A stretch of 62,887 nt of DNA, from assembly GCA_022823225.1 (NCBI GenBank), contig JAJDXM010000011.1:1-62887 (forward strand), read 5' to 3'. Under the pieces are notes generated by a model, which ran no database searches, was not told the origin of the DNA, and was given only the letters and a program-made list of their open reading frames with translations. This DNA is from Gemmatimonadota bacterium. Its GTDB lineage: Bacteria; Gemmatimonadota; Gemmatimonadetes; Longimicrobiales; Gaopeijiaceae. Every line of letters begins with the position of its first letter. The stretch's first letter is position 1. Positions 56,474 through 62,887 of this stretch are shown in pieces. Both the position numbers and the translations under genes were made by a program.

Positions 56474-57397
56474 CTACCCCCCGTTCCCGAACGCGCTGCG
56501 CGACAGCCGCTCTTTGTACCACTCCGGGAAGCCCTTCGTGACCGCGGCGAGAAACCGCCTTTCGAAGTGTTCCCAGAGGCTGTCCTTGATATCGTCGAGG
56601 CACTCGTCGCGAACGTCGTCGCGAATGTGCCGGATGATCCTTCCGATCTCGACCGGGCTGTCGGCGGCGATCAGCCCTTCGGCCCGAAGTCCGCTCACAA
56701 CCTTCTCCCACCGCGCCGGGCCCGAAACGGAATCCGCCAACGCCCTCAGGAATTCGGTCTGGCTGGTGCGCTTCCAGTCCGGGTTGTTCGCGTGAGCCTC
56801 CTTGAACCGCGCCGACACGTACTCGGCCCGCACCGGGAGCCCGTCTTCGCCGAACAGCGGAAACCCGGCCACCCGCTTGATCACCACTCCTTCGATTGTC
56901 GGGCCGCCCAGGAACGATTCGGTCCGCAGCAGTTGTTCGAGCTGCTCCTTGCTCGACAGCCGCCCCTCGAAGAGTCTGGGGACGGCCTCGATGCCCAGTC
57001 GCGCCGCGATTCGCCGCTTCTCGTCGTATTCGACATAGTCCTGGATTCCGGTGTCGGCGTCGAAGAGCACGATGTTCCCCTCCGGAACCCGCGCGTAGGC
57101 CAGCGTGTTGTGGCGCGGCCGGCCGACCGCCTCGCCGCGATAGGCCGTCCCGGCTGGCAGGAGCCCGTCCCTGTGCATCCTCAGAATCGACCTGACAGAC
57201 GGCGCGAACAGGTCCGGCGGCTTCTCCGGATCGAGCTCGAGGCGCTTCGACCGGATGGAGAGGCGCGGCGGCTCGCCCACCAGCCCCCAGCTGATCTGCG
57301 AGCCGTCGACCTTCTCTTCCACGGTCACGTCGCGATCGAGCAGGCTCTCCGTGGCGCGGTGCCCGAGCGCGAAGATCTTGCCGTATCGACCCAGCAT
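56474..57397 (-). CDS. Rnl2-like RNA ligase family protein
   Basis: The 307-aa protein has the nucleotidyltransferase motif I KVDGS (Lys29), the expected AMP-accepting lysine. It also has motif III-like YRGEAVG, motif IV EGVVIKR and a motif V-like EYVSARFKE. These match ATP-dependent RNA ligases of the T4 Rnl2 type, which seal nicks in duplex RNA. A helical C-terminal domain of about 90 residues follows. GTG 57448 is an alternative start. No RNA phosphatase, kinase or methyltransferase gene is adjacent, so its repair context is unknown. Confidence 0.8.
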   Translation of the reverse strand: MLGRYGKIFALGHRATESLLDRDVTVEEKVDGSQISWGLVGEPPRLSIRSKRLELDPEKPPDLFAPSVRSILRMHRDGLLPAGTAYRGEAVGRPRHNTLAYARVPEGNIVLFDADTGIQDYVEYDEKRRIAARLGIEAVPRLFEGRLSSKEQLEQLLRTESFLGGPTIEGVVIKRVAGFPLFGEDGLPVRAEYVSARFKEAHANNPDWKRTSQTEFLRALADSVSGPARWEKVVSGLRAEGLIAADSPVEIGRIIRHIRDDVRDECLDDIKDSLWEHFERRFLAAVTKGFPEWYKERLSRSAFGNGG

Positions 57398-57466
57398 CCT
57401 TCCGTTGCCTCCCGTCCCGTTTGCCTGGTTTCGCGCGGGCAAGCACACCCCGGGCAGACCCCGCCG

Positions 57467-57847
57467 TCAATCCTGAAAGTTCAGTGCCCGGGCCACCCGC
57501 GCCTGGCTCTCGTCGAGCGTGATGAAAGAAATCGCCTCCGGTTCCGGCGCAGCGTACAACGCCGTCGCGACATGCCACAGGGCCGCTCCCCGCAGGTATC
57601 CCCGGTCCAGGGCGATCTTCATCTCCGCGGAGAGCGGCCTCTCAGTCAGAATCCAGCCGATTCGTGAAAGAAGGTCCTCGGGCACCGACCGTCCCTCGCG
57701 TGCGCAGGCGGCGCGCAGTTCGGCCTCGAGAAGGTTCGACGAGACCAGCCGCGAGTAGTCGTCCAGGCGGCGGGCGAGGTCCTCCGCCCCCTCCTCGCCG
57801 AACGCGATCGCCACGAGGGCGGAAGTATCGACATAGGCAACGCTCAT
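57467..57847 (-). CDS. PIN-domain toxin (VapC-like)
   Basis: The 126-aa PIN-domain protein has the first active-site aspartate in AYVDTSALVAIAF (Asp7), a central glutamate in LLEAELRAAC and the late aspartate in ITLDESQARVA. Such proteins are Mg-dependent RNases, usually kept in check by the cognate antitoxin. Its ATG overlaps the antitoxin stop codon (ATGA), the standard toxin-antitoxin arrangement. Confidence 0.88.
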   Translation of the reverse strand: MSVAYVDTSALVAIAFGEEGAEDLARRLDDYSRLVSSNLLEAELRAACAREGRSVPEDLLSRIGWILTERPLSAEMKIALDRGYLRGAALWHVATALYAAPEPEAISFITLDESQARVARALNFQD

Positions 57848-58119
57848 TCGCCACGCTCCGCAAGGAAACGGGCGAGAGCGCCCGGATTCGGCGGACCTGC
57901 GCGCAACGGGAAGCGTGGTTCCTTCTCGGGCACCAGAATCCCCCGTTTCTCGAGTTCGGCGAAGTGCTCCTCGGGACTCACGGCACCCCGTTCGATCGGT
58001 CGAATCTCGGCAACCGGGGCACCCCGGTAGGTAATCGTCACCGTCCCGCCCTGCCTCACCAGCCGCATGACTTCCGAGAACCTCGCTTTGGCATCGTAGG
58101 TGGAATACACAACATTCAT
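57844..58119 (-). CDS. Phd/YefM-type antitoxin
   Basis: The 91-aa protein starts MNVVYSTYDAKARFSEVM and contains GGTVTITYRGAPVAEIRPI, the Phd/YefM DNA-binding fold. The C-terminal half (residues about 50-91) is the likely toxin-neutralising tail. It is transcribed before the PIN toxin with a 4-nt overlap, so it probably represses the pair. Confidence 0.88.
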   Translation of the reverse strand: MNVVYSTYDAKARFSEVMRLVRQGGTVTITYRGAPVAEIRPIERGAVSPEEHFAELEKRGILVPEKEPRFPLRAGPPNPGALARFLAERGE

Positions 58120-58137
58120 GTTCGCTCCAATCTAACC

Positions 58138-58146
58138 AGTCAGACT
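58138..58146. promoter_or_regulatory. Palindrome upstream of the toxin-antitoxin pair
   Basis: AGTCAGACT is a perfect 9-bp palindrome located 19 nt before the antitoxin ATG. Phd-type antitoxins bind short palindromes at this place, so it is a candidate autoregulatory operator. This is inference from position only. Confidence 0.4.
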
Positions 58147-58259
58147 AGTGCGTCAAGGGCGAGAGCGCGTTGCGGCAGCCCGGCCGCTCCTGCGCGGACC
58201 AGGGTGGGGAAGCCGAGAGGATCGGGGCAACGAGCAGCCGGGCGGCAAGCCGGCGCAAC

Positions 58260-59921
58260 CTACCGCCGTCCCAGGCGGACGCGGCGGACGGTCGACGCGG
58301 TCGAGCCGTCGGGACCCCTGATGTCGATGTTCAGGTCGTAGTCGCCCTGCTCCAGCCGGTCCACATCCACCGTCATGGCCATGGCGTGGACCGGTCCGGA
58401 CACGGGCTCGGTCCACGACACGGTGGTCGCCGGCGGGGTGGTCTGACCGCCGAGCGTGCGCATGATCCGGGTCACCAGACCGGCGCCCCCGGATTGCAGG
58501 GCAACCGTGATTTCCACCGTCTCGTCGGTCCGGAGTCCGTAGATCTCCCAGTAGACGACCAGTTCGTTCGCGTTGCCGATCCATGTCTGAGGGTGCATGG
58601 ACCGGACCGCTTCCTCACGGCTTGCGGGGAGTTCGGCAAGCCGGGGATCGAGCACCAGCACATCGGAGACCGCGACGCCATTCGCCGCCAGCGGAAGCAC
58701 GCCCTCGCGCATCCGGGCGGCGTCGCCCCGTTCGCCGAACGCTTCGATCGCCACCAGCATGGCGGTCTGCGGGACCGCGAGGGTGAAGGTGGGACTCTGC
58801 GACCCCGGCGTCCCCCCCCGGCGGGCCCGGTAGCCGGTGGCGCCCTCGGTGGCGGCGAACCTGATGTCCCGCGGGTCGAACGGGGCGCCGTCCAGGTCGG
58901 CGGCGGCCGCAAGGAAGAGCGAATCCCCTTCCAGGAAGCGGGCGACCTGACCGCGGACCTCGAACACGGGGCCATACTCGAGGGGAGTGTACCCCTCGTC
59001 CCATCGGCCGGACTCGAGTTCGTAGCGCAGCGCCTGCACCCCGTCACCCGCGAGTGACGCCGGCGTAAAGCGGTATCTGGCCGCCGCCACGCTCTTCCAG
59101 AAGTCGATCTGCCGCATGCGCTGCATCCAGGAATCCGGGTGCCCCCGGCGCGTGACCGCGTCGACGGAGCGGCGGTCGTCCCCGCCGCGCGCCCCCAGTT
59201 GCCCATCCAGCACGAGTTCGATCCTCCTTGTGACGTGCTCGGTCCACCGATCGTTCCCGGGCCGCGTGAGGAAGGGGTCGGACAGCCACCAGAACCGCTC
59301 CTCGAACGCCGAGCGCGCCTGGCTCGGGCACGGCAGACGGCGGTAGGAGGCCGCGTCGCGGCCCTCCACAAGGTTCGTGATATCGGTCAGGAGGCAGGTC
59401 AGTTCGGGGTCTCCCCTGAGCAGCGCCGAGCGGTAGTGGCTGTCGGCCAGCGCGGAACCCCCGGAACGATGGTGGGCCATGCCAAGGACCAAATCGCACC
59501 ACCAGTCCGCCGCCCGGCACTGCTCCGCGATCATGACCGCGGGCCCCATCTGCCCGAGCCTGACCAGTCCGTACACCGAGTGCGCGACCGCCAGGGGGTC
59601 GCGGGGCGAGCGGGTTCCCAATCGCTGGAGTTCCGCGATGAACTGGCGCACGGCCGCCGGGGTGCGGCAGGCCACGACGCGCATGCATGCGCGGTCCCAG
59701 TGGTCGCCCCCGAAGCAGGTGTCGCCCCTCTGCGCGAGGCAGGCGACACTGCGCACATCGGAGGTCATCTGGCGGGTGTAATGATTGTTCAGGACGTTGC
59801 GCACCGCGCCGCGCGCGCCCCTCTCCCAGTCGACCTCCTGAGGGTGGACCGGAGGGGGCACGGCAAGCGCCACCAGGGACAGCGAGGCGAAGATCGCGGT
59901 TCGGGCGAAGCGGTTGGCCAT
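58260..59921 (-). CDS. Secreted protein of unknown function, paralogue 1
   Basis: The 553-aa product starts MANRFARTAIFASLSL with a signal peptide ending near residue 27. It shares order and wording with its upstream neighbour: ADWWCDLVLGMAHH, a helical TPR-like stretch, FEERFWWLSDPFLTRPGNDRW, TRRGHPDSW, and a C-terminal beta domain (LVVYWEIYGLRTDETVEITV). The FW..DP..PGNDRW..H and R-G-H-x-D elements recall GWxTD-domain proteins, but I cannot assign it. Eight or more cysteines suggest disulfides outside the cytoplasm. Confidence 0.75.
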   Translation of the reverse strand: MANRFARTAIFASLSLVALAVPPPVHPQEVDWERGARGAVRNVLNNHYTRQMTSDVRSVACLAQRGDTCFGGDHWDRACMRVVACRTPAAVRQFIAELQRLGTRSPRDPLAVAHSVYGLVRLGQMGPAVMIAEQCRAADWWCDLVLGMAHHRSGGSALADSHYRSALLRGDPELTCLLTDITNLVEGRDAASYRRLPCPSQARSAFEERFWWLSDPFLTRPGNDRWTEHVTRRIELVLDGQLGARGGDDRRSVDAVTRRGHPDSWMQRMRQIDFWKSVAAARYRFTPASLAGDGVQALRYELESGRWDEGYTPLEYGPVFEVRGQVARFLEGDSLFLAAAADLDGAPFDPRDIRFAATEGATGYRARRGGTPGSQSPTFTLAVPQTAMLVAIEAFGERGDAARMREGVLPLAANGVAVSDVLVLDPRLAELPASREEAVRSMHPQTWIGNANELVVYWEIYGLRTDETVEITVALQSGGAGLVTRIMRTLGGQTTPPATTVSWTEPVSGPVHAMAMTVDVDRLEQGDYDLNIDIRGPDGSTASTVRRVRLGRR

Positions 59922-59931
59922 GCAGAAAGGA

Positions 59932-61668
59932 CTACTGCGCCGCCCCGGGCGATGCAACGGCCAGCCGGACGCGGCGGACCCTCGTGGCGCTCGAGCCGTC
60001 GGGCCCCGTCACGCCGATCGTCAACTCGTAGTCGCCTTCTTCCTCGCCGGTCACGTCGATCGTCACGGCCATCGGGTGGGTCCCACCGATCACGGCCTCG
60101 GTCCAGGACACCTCCGTCGCCGGGGCGGCCGCCCGGACGCGCAGCGTGCGGAGCACCCGGGTGAGCAGCCCCTCGCCGTCCTTCCGGAGCTGCAAGGTGA
60201 TCTCCACGGGTTGTCCGAAGCTGAGTCCGTAGATCTCCCAGTAGACGGCCATCTCCTCTCCGGGCTCGATCGTGGTCCTGCCCAGCATCGACTCGACCGC
60301 CTCGTCCAGGTCGCCCGGGAGATCGTCCCCCGCGGGCGCCAGAAGGAGCGCGTCGGACAGGGCGAGGCCGTCGGCGGCAAGAGGCACGAGGCCGCTCCGG
60401 GCGCGGGCGGTGGCGCCGTCCCGGGCGACGGTCTCGATGCCGATGACGGCGGTCGCGGGATCCACCAGGGTGGAGAATGTCGGTCGGCCGGTCCTCTCCG
60501 ACCGGTCGAGGACTCTGGGGCTGCGCTCGGGCCCGGGACTCAGAACAAAGAGCGTGCTGGCGAAACGGAGCGGCAGGTCGTCGAGTTCGGCGGCGGCGGC
60601 CACGAAGAGCGAACCGCCCCTTCTGAAGCGGGCGAACTGGGCCGGCGCCTCGAAGACGGGACCGTAGCCGGCCGGGGTGTAGCCCTCGTCGTTCGGGCCC
60701 GCGTCGAGTTCGTAGCGCAGGTCCTCCACTGCGCCCCCGACCCCCGAAACCGGTGTGAACCGGTATCTGGCCGCCGCAAGGCTCGTCCATCGCCTCAGTC
60801 CCGAAGGCCCGGGCGGCGGCGCCACCGCGGGCTTGTTCCACGAGTCCTCATGACCCCGGCGCACGACCGCCTCTTCATGGCTGACCGGATGCGTGTTGCC
60901 GAGCGCCCACAGGAGCCGCTCGTGCAGAATGAGTTCGAAGCGCCGGTTGACGTGCTCGACCCAGCGGTCGTTGCCCGGCATCGACAGCATGGGGTCGGCC
61001 AGCCACCAGAAACGCCGCTCGAACTCGGCCCGGCCGGCGCAGGACATCCCCCGGTAGGCGCGCTGGTCGGCACCGGCGAGCAGCTCGTCGATTCCCGTCA
61101 GCTGGCACGCCAGCGCGGAGTCGGCCTCGGGCAGAGCGGAGCGGAAGTGCCTCTCGGCCCGCTCCGGCCGGCCCGCGCGCTGCTGGACCATTCCAAAAAC
61201 GAGCTCGCACCACCAGTCGACGGAGGTGCACTGCCCGGCCAGTGTGAGGGCCTCCTCCGTAGAACCCAGGCGCGCGACGGCATAGACGGCCTGCGCGAAC
61301 CCGAGCGCGTCGCCCGGCTCCTCGAGTGCCGCTTCGGTCATCCTCTCCACGAACCCTGCGATCTGTTCCGGTTCCCGCGGCGTGGAGCTGGTCCACCTCT
61401 GGTCCTCGTGGTCGCCGTTCATGCACACCTCGCCCCGGTCCGCCCGGCAGGCCGTCGTCAGGTCCCTGTGGATCAGGCCCGTGTAGTACCCCTTCAGGAT
61501 TCCCACGACGGCGGCACGGTGCGGCTCCCGCCACGCCACCTCCAGGACGGTGTCCGGTTCGGGGCTCTGCTCCGTTTCCGGCTCGCTCTCCTGCGCGGCG
61601 GCTCCGCGGGGGACGGCGAGCGCGAGTACGCAGAGTAAAGAGAACATGACTATATGTAATGTTTTCAT
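59932..61668 (-). CDS. Secreted protein of unknown function, paralogue 2
   Basis: The 578-aa product begins MKTLHIVMFSLLCVLALAVP, a signal peptide ending about AAA-QE. It shows the same modules as paralogue 1: CRADRGEVCMNGDHED, VDWWCELVFGMVQQ, FERRFWWLADPMLSMPGNDRW, VRRGHEDSW, then the beta domain MAVYWEIYGLSFGQPVEITL. It ends 11 nt before the next copy, so they form a tandem duplication in one operon. No Shine-Dalgarno sequence is visible; the start codon lies inside motif copy D. Confidence 0.75.
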   Translation of the reverse strand: MKTLHIVMFSLLCVLALAVPRGAAAQESEPETEQSPEPDTVLEVAWREPHRAAVVGILKGYYTGLIHRDLTTACRADRGEVCMNGDHEDQRWTSSTPREPEQIAGFVERMTEAALEEPGDALGFAQAVYAVARLGSTEEALTLAGQCTSVDWWCELVFGMVQQRAGRPERAERHFRSALPEADSALACQLTGIDELLAGADQRAYRGMSCAGRAEFERRFWWLADPMLSMPGNDRWVEHVNRRFELILHERLLWALGNTHPVSHEEAVVRRGHEDSWNKPAVAPPPGPSGLRRWTSLAAARYRFTPVSGVGGAVEDLRYELDAGPNDEGYTPAGYGPVFEAPAQFARFRRGGSLFVAAAAELDDLPLRFASTLFVLSPGPERSPRVLDRSERTGRPTFSTLVDPATAVIGIETVARDGATARARSGLVPLAADGLALSDALLLAPAGDDLPGDLDEAVESMLGRTTIEPGEEMAVYWEIYGLSFGQPVEITLQLRKDGEGLLTRVLRTLRVRAAAPATEVSWTEAVIGGTHPMAVTIDVTGEEEGDYELTIGVTGPDGSSATRVRRVRLAVASPGAAQ

Positions 61669-61672
61669 GACA
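61655..61672. promoter_or_regulatory. AT-rich operator-like motif, copy D
   Basis: TGTAATGTTTTCATGACA has TGT-N12-ACA spacing and matches the left part of copies A and B, with the second TGTAAA unit missing. It contains the start codon of paralogue 2 on the minus strand (61668), as copy A contains the GH63 start codon. Confidence 0.45.
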
Positions 61673-61833
61673 TTGTCTGTGCGGCAGCAGGCCGTGGACA
61701 AAGGCGCCCGGGCAACCGCGAGCGCGAAGCGCCGGGCCGACATGTGGTTGAAGTTTCGCATCTTGTTGCGGTGGTTGTGGTTGCATGTTCGACAGCCCGA
61801 TTTCCCGCTGAATGATTCCCGCCGGTCTCGACT

Positions 61834-62887
61834 TCAGCCGCGAGCCCGGCGCCGGTCTTCCAGAGCCTTCCGAAGCTGTCCCTCGTCGGCCCTCTGGTAG
61901 CAACGTAGCACCGTTTTGGCCGTCTTCCACCCGCCGAGTTGGCAGAGCACCTTCAGCGGCTGGTCCATCAGGTCGGAGGCGAACTTGCGCCGCAACGAAT
62001 GCCAGCCCCTGCCGGGCTTCGGCTCCAGCCCCGCGAGCCTCTCGGCCCTGTCCCACCACCCCTGCGCCAACGCGGCACCCATGCTAGCCGCCGGATTCCG
62101 GGGCGCGGGCATCACCGGGGCATCCGCGGCCGAGGGATTCCAACTCCGCGCCTCCGTCAAGGCATCCAAGGCCTCGGGTGTGACGGGCGTGACGTGCTCG
62201 TAGCCGGTCTTGTCGTGCTCGGCACGCCAGACGATGGTTCCGCCCCCGAAGTCGATGTCGCGCCATCGAAGCTGGCGGATGGCACCGATCCGGTGACCGG
62301 TTTCGTGCGCGAGCACAAGCGCGACGCGGAACCGCCAGTCCACCCGGCGCGACACCTCCAGAAGCGCCAAGTACTCCTCCTCGGCGAGCACCACCCGGTT
62401 CGGGTTCTTCTCGCTCGGCGTCCTGAGCCCCGCGAGCGGATTCCGGTCGAGCAGCAACCGGCCCTGCTCGTCGCGGGACTTCGCCGCCCAATTCAGCACG
62501 GCGATCAGGAACTTCAAGTCGTACTCGACCGTCCGGTCCGCCACGGGCTTGCCACTCGGTCCGATCCTGCCAGCGCGGCGCTCCCGAACGAATCGGTCCC
62601 AGTCCCTCTGAGACAGGGTCGCCGGGTCCCGGGACCGTCCGAAGTGGTCGAGGAACATCAGCATCGACGTGCGGTCGTGCTGCCGGGTGTGCGCGCCCTT
62701 CGCGGGCGTCACCTCCTCACCGTAGATGTCAAAGAGCCGCTCCAGTGTGAGTGGCTCGGGCTTGGCCTCCGCGTCGCCCCCGATCTCGGGGCCAGCGAAT
62801 CCGGCGGCGAATTCGTCCGCCTGCCGCTTCGCGCGCCGCCAGTCACGGTGCTTGAGGGACCGGGTGAGCCTTCGCCCGTTCTCTCGC
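61834..62887 (-). CDS. Tyrosine recombinase/phage-type integrase (5' end outside window)
   Basis: The frame stays open to the right edge of the window, so the N-terminus is missing. Visible parts are the SAM-like core-binding domain (LTLERLFDIYGEEV, then SMLMFLDHFGRSRDPATLS) and the catalytic domain. The catalytic residues are Arg in GHRIGAIRQLRW, HSLRR and the nucleophile Tyr in TVLRCYQRA; the second histidine position reads GGWKT. No tRNA gene or att repeat is visible beside it. It may mark the border of a mobile or integrated segment continuing to the right. Confidence 0.88.
   Translation of the reverse strand, partial: RENGRRLTRSLKHRDWRRAKRQADEFAAGFAGPEIGGDAEAKPEPLTLERLFDIYGEEVTPAKGAHTRQHDRTSMLMFLDHFGRSRDPATLSQRDWDRFVRERRAGRIGPSGKPVADRTVEYDLKFLIAVLNWAAKSRDEQGRLLLDRNPLAGLRTPSEKNPNRVVLAEEEYLALLEVSRRVDWRFRVALVLAHETGHRIGAIRQLRWRDIDFGGGTIVWRAEHDKTGYEHVTPVTPEALDALTEARSWNPSAADAPVMPAPRNPAASMGAALAQGWWDRAERLAGLEPKPGRGWHSLRRKFASDLMDQPLKVLCQLGGWKTAKTVLRCYQRADEGQLRKALEDRRRARG

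Overview
This is a GC-rich bacterial chromosome segment of about 62.9 kb. It starts inside tuf and ends inside a tyrosine recombinase gene. The organism is most likely a member of Gemmatimonadota or a close relative. This is inference from the combination of a long SecA, a LysW carrier-protein amino-acid pathway, a NagB/PIG-L fusion, M16 proteases and six-bladed beta-propeller lipoproteins; no rRNA gene is present to confirm it.

Positions 1-15191 hold the S10-spc-alpha ribosomal super-operon, all on the plus strand: tuf end, rpsJ, rplC, rplD, rplW, rplB, rpsS, rplV, rpsC, rplP, rpmC, rpsQ, rplN, rplX, rplE, rpsH, rplF, rplR, rpsE, rpmD, rplO, secY, adk, map, rpmJ, rpsM, rpsK, rpsD, rpoA, rplQ. 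Two genes usually found here are absent: rpsN between rplE and rpsH, and infA between map and rpmJ.

Positions 15274-31235 (plus strand) carry a membrane-anchored acidic protein, three UDP-sugar enzymes (UDP-HexNAc dehydrogenase, UDP-glucose dehydrogenase, UDP-xylose synthase), two TPR lipoproteins (one BamD), nadD, secA, radC, an M16 zinc protease, and a glucosamine-6-phosphate deaminase fused to a PIG-L deacetylase.

Positions 31336-36288 form a LysW-dependent lysine or arginine operon: lysW, lysX, lysY, a class II glutamine-amidotransferase-fold protein, lysZ, lysJ. No LysK hydrolase is present. The amidotransferase-fold protein sits in the middle of the operon. It belongs to the fold that EgtC uses to cut gamma-glutamyl amides, so it is a candidate replacement for LysK.

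Positions 36449-61668 are accessory. They contain a Glu/Gly/His-repeat lipoprotein, two six-hairpin glycosidases, two propeller lipoproteins that each sit directly behind a gene remnant, a frameshifted DsbA-like gene, an RND transporter, an alpha/beta hydrolase, an Rnl2-like RNA ligase, a VapBC-type module, and two tandem paralogous secreted proteins of unknown function. In the middle (42060-47400) is a set of likely sterol- or steroid-nucleus enzymes: a Rieske oxygenase, a steroid 5-alpha-reductase family protein, a 3-beta-HSD/epimerase-type reductase, and a cytochrome P450 fused to an N-terminal GPP34 (GOLPH3-like) domain. An unusual AT-rich motif with TGT-N12-ACA spacing recurs at four gene starts in this region. 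The window ends with a 5'-truncated tyrosine recombinase.
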